Assembly: GCF_028583425.1 (NCBI RefSeq)
Contig: NC_072801.1
Location: 19,984,001-20,048,000 of the forward strand
DNA: 64,000 nt
Source: Eublepharis macularius
Taxonomy: Eukaryota > Chordata > Lepidosauria > Squamata > Eublepharidae
Direction of reading: 5' to 3'
Below are positions 11,799-23,339 of this stretch, piece after piece. The notes below the pieces were generated by a model. It saw only the letters and a list, made by a program, of their open reading frames with translations, was not told the DNA's origin and did not search any database. The translations under genes were made by a program, and so were the position numbers. The first letter of the stretch is position 1, and each line of letters opens with the position of its first letter.

Positions 11799-12539
11799 TA
11801 GAGATGAGCACGATCCGCATTACGATCGAAAAAAACCCACGATAATGGCGATCGCGTGATCATGACCCGGCGGATCGTGATCATCCACAGCCAACGATCC
11901 AGCGATCGGGAGAGGCCTGGATCGTTGCGTTCGGGCTCGGATCGGGGATCTAGACACTCAGGCGCCAGCAATCTATTCCCCTGGCAACGGAGCCAGGGGA
12001 AAGCCTGAGCTCTGTTTGCCCTCCTTCTGTCACCCTGGAAACCCGAATGGAAGCCCAGCTTTCCTTGATCAGCAGGGCTTCCTTCCAACCATGGAGCAGC
12101 AAAGCAGTCACAAGTTGGGAGAAGACACCCAGGGGAGGGAGGGGGAAGGGGGTGTTCTATAGCCATGGACACTCCAATCTCATCCCTGCAAACCCTGATA
12201 GGCAGCTCTGACGGCCAAACACAGACCTCCTGTGTTGCTGAGGGAGGGTGAACAGAGCCCCAACATGGGCTGCTGGAAGCCCCCCTGAAACAGCTGTTTG
12301 GAGTGTGGCTCGTCGCCACCTCCCCGTACCCGCCAGGTCCAGCGGCCGCCACCACCACCCGCCTTCCCACATAGCTGGGAATAGCAGCGCAGCCCGCTTT
12401 GGCCTCCACAATCCATGATCCACGATCCACGGCTCGGGAACAGGAGATGCTCGGTGTGGATCATTAATTCGGGATCGTCACCGGCGCCGATCCACGGTCA
12501 GCTGGATCGTTAATTTTTTTTGGATCATGCCCATCTCTA
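11799..12539 (+). mobile_element. hAT-like non-autonomous element, TAGAGATGAGCA termini
   Basis: Inverted termini TAGAGATGAGCACGATCC and GGATCATGCCCATCTCTA, flanked by 8-bp ATCAGCGC / ATCAGCAC (one mismatch). The interior is GC-rich with many GATC/CGATCG steps. Open frames inside look like noise. Confidence 0.7.
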
Positions 12540-12558
12540 ATCAGCACCACTCACTTAA

Positions 12559-12739
12559 TTCAGAGGAGTTAGCCGTGTTAGTCTGTAGTAGCAAAATAGT
12601 AAAGAGTCCAGTAGCACCTTTAAGACTAACCAACTTTACTGTCGCATAAGCTTTCGAGAATCACCGTTCTCTTCGTCAGAGCTTTTGCTACAGTAAAGTT
12701 GGTTAGTCTTAAAGGTGCTACTGGACTCTTTACTATTTT
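12559..12739. mobile_element. Penelope-like repeat in head-to-head (palindromic) form
   Basis: Two copies of the AGTAGCACCTTTAAGACTAA unit face each other, flanked by a 10-bp duplication ACTCACTTAA (12549-12558 and 12740-12749). Variable-length duplications between copies in this window suggest retroposition. A hammerhead-like core lies on the minus strand at 12644-12679. Confidence 0.6.
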
Positions 12740-13366
12740 ACTCACTTAACTGGCTTTTAAAAGGGTATTAGATCCACAATGGATAGGTCCATCAATTGCT
12801 GTTAGTCTTGATAACTAGGGAGGAATGCTGAGAACTTCACCGTGAACATGCCCAGCGGATGAACATACCATTTTGGACTGCTGTGATCAGTCTTGAGCCA
12901 AGCCTCTTTGTGCCTGGCAGCCATCTTGCCTCTAATGGCGTGCCAAGCAGCTTTGTGGCTGCACGGGAGCGGTGGTGGTGGAACTTCATTTGCTTCTGCA
13001 CCGTAGGTGAAATCAGGTCTCCACCTGATTGTGGATGCTCAGATGAGGTAATTAAATTACACAAGGGAGGAATTTCAAGTCTGGCTTGCATAAAGTTGTA
13101 CATGTGCATGAGATAATGTGAATAACTCTGTGTTTGACGGACACTGAACAGTAAGATTTTTTAAAAACACAGTGTTTATTTGGTGCAGTAATAATATAAC
13201 CCCAATGAGGTTATTGGTTTAGTCCAGTAGGGTGGAGTCAGTAGCTAAAGCCAGGCAGCTGAGGAAGAAGCTGGTTGCTGGGGTCCAGAATAATAATTAA
13301 TATGCTCTTATCACCTTGAATAAGGTAATCAAATGTATGTGAACAATACGACTTAAAGTGGTGTTT

Positions 13367-14043
13367 GTGTATTGTGTTTGGTTGGTGTTACTGGGATTGT
13401 ATTATTTTTGCAGGGCTGTAATTCCCCAAGAAGAGGACAGAAGCCTGGGCTACAGTTGCTTTGAATTGGAAGGATAGTGAAAAAGGACTCTATTGCTTAG
13501 TGGAATCAGACAAGTTGAACGGTTTACCTTTTCAAAGACATCGGCCGTTTCCACACAGCCAAAGCCTCCGGAAGATCACACAAACTTCATGGAACGAAGC
13601 GTCTTCCTAGTGCGATTTCCTGGCACGGTTCCGTTTAATAGCACGGTTTCAGTGCGCTGTTAAAGGGAATCGTGCTGGGAAATTGCACTAGGTAGACCCT
13701 TTGTTCCGTGAATTCGTGTATTGTGTTTGGTTGGTGTTACTGGGATTGTATTATTTTTGCAGGGCTGTAATTACCCAAGAAGAGGACAGAAGCCTGGGCT
13801 ACAGTCGCTTTGAATTGGAAGGATAGTGACAAAGGACTAAGTGATAGCACTTAGTGGAATTAGACAAGTTGAACTGTTTACCTTTTTAAAGACATTGGCC
13901 GTGCCAGTTTCCACACAGCCAAAGCCTCCGGAAGAGCGCACAAAACTCATGGAACGAAGATTTCCTGGCACTATCCCGTTTAATAGCACGGTTTCATCGT
14001 GCTGGGAAATTGCCCTAGGAAGACACTTTGTTCCGTGAGTTTC
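13367..14043 (+). repeat. Imperfect tandem duplication, about 340-bp units
   Basis: 13367-13713 and 13714-14043 are diverged copies: GTATTGTGTTTGGTTGGTGT to TTGTTCCGTGA. Unit 2 has small deletions relative to unit 1. The duplicated block spans plain flanking DNA plus most of a GGCCGTTTCCACA palindromic element. Confidence 0.8.
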
Positions 14044-14071
14044 GCGTGATCTTACAGGTGCATGTGAAAAT
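13545..14071 (+). mobile_element. GGCCGTTTCCACA palindromic element with internal duplication
   Basis: Left terminus GGCCGTTTCCACACAGCC at 13545. The complementary right end (CATGTGAAAATGGCC) is present only after unit 2 of the duplication, at about 14071. Related to elements at 54853-55012 and 58075-58269. Confidence 0.55.
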
Positions 14072-14074
14072 GGC

Positions 14075-15240
14075 CATTGTTGGTTTAAAGTTTCTGTATG
14101 GTTGCAGTTATGAGTTTAGTTTTAAAAAAATAGTTGTATTGTATTCATTGTTAAAAGGTTTTAAGAAGATGTTTTTCTTAACTTAAATTTGTGTGAAAGT
14201 CTGCTTCCTAAGCCCCGTAGAACCCATACAAGGAGAAGTTACAATAACAGATATGGGATGGGGCTAAGACAACTGCATCCATCCAGATGTTCTTGCTTTG
14301 TCCCATCTGAATTGAAGGGCTATTAGACAGCTCTGTGGCTACACAAGAGATGTGGTGTGTGTGGTGTAGTTTTGTTTCCTTGTTTCAGTGGAATTTAATC
14401 TCCTTGTCTTGCGGCCACTTTTCCATTTACACAGGAGGTAAGATTGATTCTGTCCCTGGTAATGTGATAAGGCTGTGCAAAAATGCAGAAAATAATGTTG
14501 ATAATTCAGACATAAATGAACACCAAATGGCAAGGTGTTTTTTTTTTTAAAAAAAACTGTTTATAGTCACAGATTGATTGATTTTGTTCACATTCTGTTT
14601 CTACGTTCTTGGCTACCTAGCGGCGTGTAGTTTATTACAGATTTTTGAGGGAGGTGGGAAATTAGACTTCTTAATGAGCTGTGTGACAATGCATGTGTGA
14701 AAAATATTACCAATTACTGTACTATTTGAGTATGCAAAAAAGAAACCAATGAACAGACTGTTTGCAAACAGCCAAACTGCTTGCTGAAAAATTGACTCCA
14801 TGCTCACAATCGATGAGCAGAACACGAGTTGAACCAGTGGAATTCATGCATTATCCAGTCGTACCTTTGGCCTTCTAGGAAGAAAGGGGAGCAGACCATG
14901 GCTGCCTCCAATTGCAAATATAAAAAATGAGCAGTTTACCAAATGCCTAACAGCCAAAGGAACACTTATAAGGTGGAGAGTCAAGGAGGTTATTAATATC
15001 CTCTGACTATACACTGATCATACCTAGACATTATGCACTAAAGGGTGGCTTAGCCTTGGAGGTGACTTCAGTTATGGTGTCTAGGAAATATATAGTTTGG
15101 GGAAGAAAGAGGCTGGTTTGCAGAGGACTGCTTGCTACAGTTTAATCTGTTTTGCGGGAAGCCTAAATGGCAAGGGGAAAAGGAGAGTTATCTGAGTTAT
15201 AAATGTGAGAAAGACAAAGCTATTAGCGATGGTATCTATT
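14075..15240. other. Gene-free stretch
   Basis: No feature recognised on either strand beyond short A/T runs near 14540. Confidence 0.5.
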
Positions 15241-15960
15241 TTCCTGGGGTAATTTGGCTTCTGTCCCCTAAGGTCCTCGAAGCAGACTTCCTTATCAGAT
15301 GACTGCAAACAGGATTGTCAAATCTCATTTTGATTTGCCTGCAGGAGGAGGGAGAGGGGAATGTTCTCCCTGGAAGTGTCAGGCTGTCGTGTTCCCAAAT
15401 AGATCAGCTGGTGCTGGATGTTGCTGTGTGGCGTGCAGAGAAGCCAGGTTTCCAATGCTGCGTCGGTTGCACTTTGCACCAGTCACAAAGCCCAGAGAAG
15501 AGAGGTGAGGAGAGTTTGAACTGAGTTTGAGTTGTTGGAAGAGGAGGATTTAACGCTGTCCCTCTCCTCAGGTTTCAGAGGGGGACAAACCAAAGAGTTA
15601 GAAAGAGAGGTCAGGGCATTCTGTTTTCTGTTTACTGCTCTGACTGTCCTTTGGTATGTAGATTGCTATTCTCAGGATTTCCTCCTCCTGACTTCCTTCC
15701 TCTCACTTCTTCTCTTCCTGGCATTGTTCCAGGCAACACCTCTCTCCTCTCCTCCCTCCATCTTGGCAGCATGGATGCAGTCCTTGTCCTGCCATCTATG
15801 TCCATCCTTAGACTAGATAGAGGTAGTTAGGATCTGTCTCTTCTCCCTTCCTATCAGAGTATGGAGTTTGTGCAATAAAGAACTCTACTTTATTTTCTAA
15901 ATGTAAAGCAAGTGTCTGATTTTCTTATTTTCTCTCCTACACACACACCAGCCAGCAGAA
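15240..15960 (+). repeat. LTR-like candidate
   Basis: A pyrimidine-rich stretch is followed by CAGAGTATGGAGTTTGTGCAATAAAGAACTC (AATAAA at about 15874), a T-rich downstream element and AAGTGTCTGATTTTC, which resembles the R-U5 part of a retroviral-type LTR. No primer-binding site or coding region was found beside it. A solo LTR is possible; the boundaries are uncertain. Confidence 0.3.
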
Positions 15961-15964
15961 CCAG

Positions 15965-16840
15965 CTCACAACCACCTATAATCATGCTTCCTATGCCAAA
16001 CGATGGACTCTGCTAACGGCCCAAACATGGAATCCTTTAATTAGGTTTCTGGGGCCTACATAACGATATATTTATCATTTGTGTCCTCCAGTACAGCAAA
16101 TGGCACTCAACTCAGACTCCAGCAGCACTAGAAAATAGGACTTTGCATGGGGAGATGGTGTAGGAGGTGGGTTTTATACCCTTCCAGGGGGTTAAGTTCC
16201 ATTTCCAGGGGGCAGCAGGAGAAGGCTGTGGCCTTATTGTCCTTTATTGCCCCTTGTCCTAATGAAGATCTTTCCCCCACCTTGCTTGCAAAATTCAGTG
16301 TATCTGAATGCTGCTTCATCTGATAGCCCCTGTAACTTGGCAGCCTTGTTCAAGTATGGGGAGGCGAGTAAACACCACCCTTTGTGCAAGCAGCAACTGG
16401 TTAGTGCTTGCTTTCTCCCAGGGCTGTGTGAAGCCCAATTCCAGTGTTTTATAAAAGAAAATTGGGGACTCCACAGCGGCGGCGCACAGTTGTAATTTGT
16501 ACACAATACGACACACTCATGCCATTCCCCTGTGTGCGCACATGTGCTTTCTAGCTTTTAGTAGTGCACTGTGACAGAGGCCAATGAAGAGCGGGAAAGA
16601 GTCCTTAGAACTGGGAATTCTTCAGCACAAACTTGCAAGATTTTAATTTTTGAACTGCACGAATGTTGTATTGGAACTGCACCTTGCCCCCCCCCCCCCG
16701 CCCCGGAACAGCAAATTTTGTGTCTGCATTGCACATTATGATAAAGCTCTGCCCAGTTTGGAACTCGGCTACCCGGCTAACATTGTGACTCCCTTCACGT
16801 GAGCATCCTTGTGTAAATCGTCTCTTGTATTTTGGCTCTT
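15965..16840. other. Gene-free stretch
   Basis: No feature recognised except a C-run at about 16686-16700. Confidence 0.45.
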
Positions 16841-16841
16841 A

Positions 16842-17043
16842 GACCTAAGCTACAAGTGACGCCTGACACAGGTTGGACACTTGTCAGCTTCCCTCAAGTT
16901 TTGATGGGAAATGTAGGCATCCTGGTCTTGCAGCTGTAATGGAGAACCAAGCTGTAAAACCAGGACGCCTGCATTTCCCATCAAAACTTGAGGGAAGCTG
17001 ACAAGTGTCCAACCCGTGTAAGGTGTCACTTGTAGTTTGGCTC
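16842..17043 (+). mobile_element. Harbinger-like MITE family B, copy 1
   Basis: GACCTAAGCTACAAGTGACG to the complementary TTTGGCTC end, with TTA / TAA flanks. Long complementary arms contain TTCCCTCAAGTTTTGATGGG. About 89% similar by eye to the neighbour at 17090. Confidence 0.75.
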
Positions 17044-17089
17044 TAATATGGCTACCTGCCTGAAATGATCTCTGTCTCTCTCTGACTGA

Positions 17090-17291
17090 GAGCCAAGCTA
17101 TAAGTGACGCCTGACACATGTTGGACACTTGTCAGCTTCCCTCAAGTTTTGATGGGAAATGTAGGCATCCTGGTCTTGCAGCTGTAATGGAGAGCCAAGC
17201 TGTAAAACCAGGACGCCTGCATGTCCCATCAAAACTTGAGGGAAGCTGACAAGTGTCCAACCTGTGTAAGGCATCACTTGTAGTTTGGCTC
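17090..17291 (+). mobile_element. Harbinger-like MITE family B, copy 2
   Basis: Same family and direction as 16842-17043, 46 bp away. Flanks TGA / TTA differ by one base. Confidence 0.75.
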
Positions 17292-17937
17292 TTAGTCTCA
17301 CTAATCGAAACTTTCTCCTGCCTTATTCTGGGCTGTTGTTAGGCCGCTAAAGGAATGAAATGGAGTGTCTTGTTTTTTGCCCCTTTCCAGTGCAGCTACT
17401 AACTGAAACTTCAGTTTTACTCAGCATAACAGTGTAGAGAAGAGGGCAAAACCTCTTCACCTTCTACATCCCAAGCCTCAATCTGAACTGGGGTGCCCTA
17501 CAGCTGCTATCTTTCTGTTAAAAACACTGGGATGATTCCGGGTCTCGCAGTACATCCGTAAGGTTGATTCCCAATCCCTCTTACCAGGTTTCTGTAACAC
17601 TTGGTCTTGTTCACCTATACCATTGATACCTGTTTCTCTTTCTGTCTCTCTCTCTCAGTTGCTATGGAAACACTTGCCTTCAACTTCCTTCTCTCAGAGC
17701 CACCCCAGTTCATTTCTTTTGTTTTGCATTTCCTGGCACCATCTTGAACCCGTCCATCTTCCTTGTTTGATCTTTGTTTGCGGAAAGGAAGGTCAAACGG
17801 GAGCACGTCTGTGCTGGCCAATTTTCTTGTGATTTGTTTAAGATGATGCTACTTGTTAGGAGAGGCTTGTGTGCTGCATGCTGAATGTGCATGACGGCCG
17901 CCTCTGCCGGGCTCTGTTAATTACAAAATTCATCAAG

Positions 17938-18112
17938 CAGTATGGCTGCTTCGCTCTGACCTCACAACCCCCCTGTGAGGTAGGTTAGTCTAGGCTGAGA
18001 TTGTGTGACTGGCTCAAAGAGAACCAGAGAATTTCATGGCACTGTGGGAATTTGAACCCAGGTCTCCTAGATCCTAGGCTGACACACTAACTATTACATC
18101 ATATTGACTCTT
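17938..18112 (-). repeat. Sauria-type SINE, minus strand
   Basis: Contains CCCTGTGAGGTAGGTTAGTC, GACTGGCTCAAAGAGAACC and the decayed head CTAACTATTACATCATATTG. Confidence 0.6.
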
Positions 18113-18551
18113 GTTGCATGGAACAGTTGTTTGCATGATACACTAATTGGAAAATCAGTTTCTTCAGTATGGCTCCAAGCACTCCTTCCTATTCCCTGTC
18201 AATCATTTGTGGAAATGTGGGCGTGGCAACCAAGTAACTTGCATGATGGGAATTGTGCTGCAGCATTGTGCCTATTGCCTATGGGCGGAAACCCATCAAG
18301 AGAGCTCTGGAATGATGAGATGACATCGCTTTGCAATGAGAACTCAATTGCTGGATGGATTAAGTGCTACAAGACCTGCGTGTGCTTGTTTGTATTTAAG
18401 TATTCATGCTCACAAGTGAAGAAACCAGGCTTTTTAAGACCTATGGTTGCATGCAGCATGAAAAGATGTTACCACACAAACAGACACATCAAGAGAAAAC
18501 TGCTCTTGCCACCTCAAAAACATCTTGAGAGTGCATAGCTTCAGTCACAGA

Positions 18552-18955
18552 CAGGGCTTTTTTTCTGGGAAAAGAGGTGGTGGAACTCAGTGGGTTGCCA
18601 ACACAGGGGGGCAACTCTTGGCAGGAGGCGGTGCCCGTGGTACCACATGTGCGCGTGCAAAGTGCACTCATGCTCCCAGGGCCAATGATGTCACTTTGGG
18701 TCAGCTGGAACAAGGGGGGAGTTTTAAAAAGTTTAAATCGCCCTTGGCGAAAATGGTCACATGGCTGGTGGCCCCGCCCCCTGATCTGCAGACAGAGGGG
18801 AGTTGAGATTGCCCTCTGCGCCGCTGGAGTGGCGCAGAGGGCAATCTAAATTCCCCTCTGTCTGGAGATCAGGGGGCGGGGCCACCCGCCATGTGACCAT
18901 TTTCAAGAGGTGACGGAACTCCGTTCCACCGCGTTCCAGCTGAAAAAAAGCCCTG
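18552..18955 (+). mobile_element. hAT-like MITE, CAGGGCTTTTTTTC family, copy 1
   Basis: Termini CAGGGCTTTTTTTCTGGG and CAGCTGAAAAAAAGCCCTG, flanked by TCACAGA on both sides. Interior arms GACAGAGGGGAGTTGAGATT and complement form a large hairpin. No transposase. Confidence 0.8.
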
Positions 18956-18964
18956 ATCACAGAT

Positions 18965-20595
18965 CACTCTGAGCACAATGCGCTCTGAATCTGTAGTAAA
19001 ACAGCTTTTTGTTTTTGACTGATGAGTTACAGATAAGGCCATGGAGACGTGACCTGATCAATCGCTTTCTGGATTTGGTGCTCTCACTGCACACAGTAAG
19101 TTGTGTGTGTATCAACTGTGGGAACAATTTTCTTTCTCCGAAGTGATGCTTGGGGATTACTGCAGGCCCTTGTGATGCATTATGGTACTCATCACGTTGG
19201 ATGTGGCGTTCTGATATTTGTAAAAGCCGAGTATGGATACTTGTCCCAATTTGATGACTTGCCCTCGGTTGGCTCCCTGGGGTCTTTGGGAACATGTATG
19301 AGAAATTGACTCCCACTCTTGGCATGCTAATCCGAAACAAATGTCTCTGAATCACAACCATTAACCACCAGGCTCTGGTATGACTCATGTACAGCCAAGG
19401 GGTTACTGCTGTTGTAGCTATGAGCCCATATGCTTTGTAGTAACACTGAAAACGACACCCAGGAAAGAGATCTGAACACCCTGAATGTGTGGCAGCCCAA
19501 ACAAAAGATAGATGTGGCCCTGCTTACCTGCAGTTAGATGCAACAGACCCTCTTAATTGTTTGCCTGCCAATCAGTACAATTCCTAAAACCCACCTTATT
19601 TTTATCCCACTTTTCCAACAAGAATGGCCTCCCCAACCAAAACCAATGCAAATGATCATTAATGTTCAATCTGAAATGTTTGTCTGGGAGAATCTCAACC
19701 GAATTTGGGTCCAGAAGGGTGCCTGGCTGCTGCCCAGATAATGGCAGTTGATAGCTGGCAGCAGAAGGTCTGAAACCTGCTTTCTCATCCCCGCCCAAAT
19801 GGCTTTGTTAGTTCATTTGAACAGTTTTTGAAGACTTTTTGCTGAAGAACAATGGTTTACGGACCCATCAGGCCCTTCCTTTGTGTTTTTTTGGTAAGAG
19901 ATGAACATCTGGAATCTTCATTCTCACTGATTTTTTTCTCGTGTTTGCTTTGAGCAGTGTGGGTTACTTCTGAAGAAGATACCAACTGCTCCATCTTTAT
20001 TGCAATGTTGAATTCCCTCTTGGCTAAAGATAGCTAACTGATGCTCGTATCTTCAAGAAGGGAGAAAAGGTAATTAGCCATGTTTGTTTATTCATGCACA
20101 AAAAACCAGATTCTTGGTTCCCTCAAGACTTTTGCAATAACACACCTTCCAAGGACTCTCCATCTCTGTTGGATCTCGGGATGTGATTTCTGAACCATTA
20201 ACAGAATCCAGCATTTTTGAGTTTGGGATCTTTTAGCCAAATTAAATCTCTTTGGTTTAATGAAAGTAAGAATCTTTTTCCCCACCAAGATTCAGATGTG
20301 TGGGAACCAGTATCATCAACATGTAGAATGCAAGAAGAAACGAAAGGCCTGTCTGTTTCAAACCGTGGTTAGCAGATGCCATTTCTGTTGTATTTCCACA
20401 ATCAGAGCTTCACAAAAAAAGTCTGGAATCCATCATATATGCAATCCGATCAGCATTGCTTTTTTTTTTTTGCAGTGTTTCATTAATACGTGTGTACTCA
20501 TTGACAACATAGAACCGAACAGAGATGCAAAAGAACAGAAGGAATTGGACTACATGCTATGGTACATAATCTAATTCTGGATTACTCTTAGAAAA
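18965..20595. other. Gene-free stretch
   Basis: Open frames of 60-140 codons occur on both strands, but none has domain character or splice sites in a useful phase. No repeat family recognised. Confidence 0.45.
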
Positions 20596-20599
20596 TACT

Positions 20600-20690
20600 C
20601 TTGCAGTGCAATCCTAAACAGAGTTACTCCAGTCTAAGCCCATTGATTTCAATTGGCTTAGACTGGAATAATTCTGTTTAGGATTGCACT
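20600..20690 (+). repeat. Near-perfect palindromic element, about 90 bp
   Basis: CAGTGCAATCCTAAACAGAG pairs with its complement ending at AGGATTGCACTG; the loop is around CCCATTGATTTCAATTGG. Same family as 10203-10284. Confidence 0.75.
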
Positions 20691-20699
20691 GTTGATTAA

Positions 20700-21620
20700 A
20701 ATAGAATTGAGGGCTGCAACTCAGTGTAGAGCAGAATGCAAAACAACAGAAGAAACAGCCCAAGGACATGTGCTCATCCTCACACACAACATGTGTTATC
20801 CAGAGGGATCCTAATGGAGAAAGTACTCTTCTGACTTTGATTAATCATGTCCACTACATTGCAGACTTTGAAGGAAAGGAATAAATACTTAATCTGAAGC
20901 ATTTCTTTGAACTTCCATTGCATGTCAATGGGCACTGACGGCTTCTTTCTTTAGAGGCCATCTGATTAAGAAAGTGAGCCGATTGCCTGATGACTTGTGA
21001 TAAGGCAGTGAATGTCACCTTTTGACCCAAGATAAGCAAAGAGCAATGTTCATTCAGCACTTTGGCCCGATTGAACATATTGCTGGAAGTCCAGCATCAA
21101 TATGAGAGAATGCTTCCTATTTCATTTCATTTTGGTCAATAGATTTGGATCTTTGCTTTTTGTGTGTGTGTGGTCGGTTTTGTAACATTCATTTGCATTG
21201 TGTATGCCTGTCCTGCAGTTTTTCTGTGGCCATCATTTATCCATAAGCAGGTATGTTCTGGAGACACAGGAAACCCCCCTCCAGCCCATAAATCAAATGC
21301 CAACGTGGTCCATTGACACATCCTACTGTCCAGATGATTTCACCAGGCGCATCCAGGGTTGACCTCATCTTATCCTGGCTGACCTCCGTCATCTTAGGGC
21401 TGTCCCTTCTCCGCAGCTCTCAGGGGCTTGCCTGGTTGATGCTGGGCTGGTTGGGCAGCCAGTTTGCTTGGTTGGTAAGAAGGCTTTGAATAGCCTCCCC
21501 CTCGGACAGACACCCCCCATTTGCCAATGGAATCTGAGGGTGGGAGGTTCTTCCTTTGCCAAGAGTGGTGCCCTGTGTGCCTGGGTCTTTTCCTGGCAAT
21601 GTGGTTGGGTGAAACTTGCA
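20700..21620. other. Gene-free stretch
   Basis: Nothing recognised. (GT)n run of about 10 bp near 21160. Confidence 0.45.
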
Positions 21621-21624
21621 GCAG

Positions 21625-21845
21625 GAGTAGGGCTGGAAACCTCCAAGTGGTGGCTGGAGATCTCCCAGAATTACAACTCATCTCTAGGCCACAGAGATCA
21701 GTTCCCCTGCGAGGAAATAGCAGTTTGGGATGGTGGACTCTATGGTGATATATCCCACTGAGGTCCCCCCCCCCTCAAAACCCCAACCTCTCCAGCTGCA
21801 TCCCCCAAATCCCAGGAATTTCCCAACCTGGAGCTGGCAACCGGA
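21625..21845 (-). repeat. GTTGCCAG...-type repeat, minus strand
   Basis: On the minus strand it reads GGTTGCCAGCTCCAGGTTGG then a CTCCAGCCACC-type middle. The same family lies plus-strand at 32146-32345. The opposite ends (TTGCCAG / CTGGAGATCTCC) pair partly, suggesting a DNA-transposon origin. Confidence 0.55.
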
Positions 21846-22339
21846 AGAGTTTCAGTGATTTGACAGACAGCAGGGCAACGGCCCATTTCATCCCCCAGTA
21901 CCCTTCTCGTCTCTCAGCACTACCTCAAACCCTCCTGCCCCCAAAAGGGAGAGAGTGCCTGAATAGGGGAGGAGGGTATGCCCCCTTCCTCCAGTTCCCC
22001 AGACTTCTCCACAAAGTGGTTTCTCTTTCTCCTGGATCCCAGGCTAAGGGAACGGGAAGTTCCTTTCTTTAGGATTGAGGGAGCTTCTCTCTAAAATATT
22101 TTTGAACAAGCGTTCCCAATTTTCCCCTTCTCTTGTTGGCTGGCGGCTCTGATTGCCACCTGACTATCAGAGGGCATTTTAAGGAAGAGGGCACACCTGA
22201 TTGTGCAACTCACACATGGGAGTATAACAACCCTGTGTGCTAATTTGCAGCTATGTATGTATGCACTACACACATTTTATACAATTTGTCCTTTTTAGTA
22301 CTTAATCGTTTTTTGCCCAATCTGCTTGGAAGTATACAG

Positions 22340-22640
22340 AACCGAGCGGGATTCGCTTCCGGAGTGAATTGGTAATGCACAGAACGCAGCCCACCCACCC
22401 GCGCATCGGGACTACATTTCCCGGGGGCCCTTGCGGGCGGCTGAGCCCAGCTGGCGGCTCGCGGGAGGGACTCGCGGCTTCCTCGCAGCCCGGGCGCGAT
22501 TTCCCCAGGATGCCTCTGCGGGTCAACGGGGAGCGGCTCGACCCGTCGCGGCCCGCCCGGGAGCTGCTGCGTTTGTGCCCGGAGCTGGAGGTGAGCTTGG
22601 GCTGCTGGGCAGGGCTTTGGAGAGCCGGCTGGCCTCCCCT
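22340..22640 (+). promoter_or_regulatory. CpG-rich promoter-like block
   Basis: A sharp GC- and CpG-rich stretch in an AT-rich neighbourhood, with GCGCATCGGGACTACATTTC and several CGG/GCG runs. There is no TATA box. It leads into the coding exon at 22510, and is the only CpG-island-like block in the left 33 kb that is not part of a mobile element. Confidence 0.65.
22510..22590 (+). CDS. First coding exon of an unrecognised gene
   Basis: 27 codons, MPLRVNGERLDPSRPARELL then RLCPELE, starting at an ATG in the CpG-rich block and ending at a textbook donor (GAG|GTGAGC), phase 0. I do not recognise the protein. Codon use is strongly GC-biased like the first exons of many housekeeping genes. The direction is convergent with PDILT, so further exons should lie between here and PDILT or overlap it antisense. 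It could also be the open 5' end of a noncoding transcript. Confidence 0.5.
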
Positions 22641-22739
22641 GCAGGTGGAGAACAGCAAAGCAAACCAGCCGCCCTCCGGCATGGCTGGCTTCAGTGTCTG
22701 GCGCGCCCTGGGATGCTTTACAGTAATAATATAATGGTG

Positions 22740-22930
22740 GTGGAGAATGCCCTCAAGTCATAGCTGGCTTATGGCGACCCCTGGTGTAGTTCTCATGGCA
22801 AGAGAGTAACAGAGGTGGTTTGCCATTGCCTTCCCTTCAACCCTGGTCTTTGTTGAAGGTCTTCCATCCAAGCACTAACCAAGGCCGACCCTGCTTAGCT
22901 TCTGAGACCTGACGAGATCAGGCTCACCTG
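22740..22930 (-). repeat. 5S rRNA-derived SINE
   Basis: On the minus strand 22930-22856 is a clear relative of 5S rRNA (the AGCTAAGCAGGGT-type segment and TTAGTGCTTGGATGGAAGAC). It is followed by a body containing the complement of GTGGTTTGCCATTGCCTTCC. This is the SINE3-type arrangement known from reptiles. It contains the 5S internal promoter region but is truncated, so it is not a 5S gene. Confidence 0.8.
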
Positions 22931-23102
22931 GGCTAATCAGGTCAGGGCAATTCTCCTCCTCCTCCCTGATTTGGAAACGTTTGTGCTGCAGTAAAATGTT
23001 AGTCCTTAAGGTGCCACTGGAGTCCACTGCAGAGGAAGAAGTGGGTTCTAGTTCCAGAAGCATATGATGGAATAAAAATGTTAATCTGTAATGTTCCTCA
23101 AG

Positions 23103-23335
23103 GCAGCCAGTGTGGTTTAATGGTTATCAGATTAGGATCCAGAAGATCCAGGTCTGAATCTACACTCTGTCATGCAACCTCATTGGTGACCTTGGGCCAG
23201 GCACATTCTCTCAGCTTAACCTACCTCACAGGGTTGTTGTGAGGATAAAATGGAGGAGAGGAGAATAACGTGAGCTGCTTTGGATCCCCTTTTGGGGAGA
23301 AAGGTAAAATATTAATGAAGGAAGCAAAAAAATAC
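23103..23335 (+). repeat. Sauria-type SINE
   Basis: Head CAGCCAGTGTGGTTTAATGG, then GTGACCTTGGGCCAGGCAC, CTCACAGGGTTGTTGTGAGG and the tail GGATCCCCTTTTGGGGAG. Confidence 0.75.
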
Positions 23336-23339
23336 GATT

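Noticed and set aside
11798..12430. 210-codon minus-strand open frame
   Set aside because: Lies wholly inside a non-autonomous hAT-like element with low-complexity GATC-rich sequence; no transposase motifs.
18104..18538. 144-codon open frame
   Set aside because: No recognisable domain, starts at a non-ATG or weak site, no splice context, and part of the flank is repeat-derived.
22856..22925. A 5S rRNA gene
   Set aside because: Only part of 5S is present and it is joined to a SINE body; it is a retroposed derivative.
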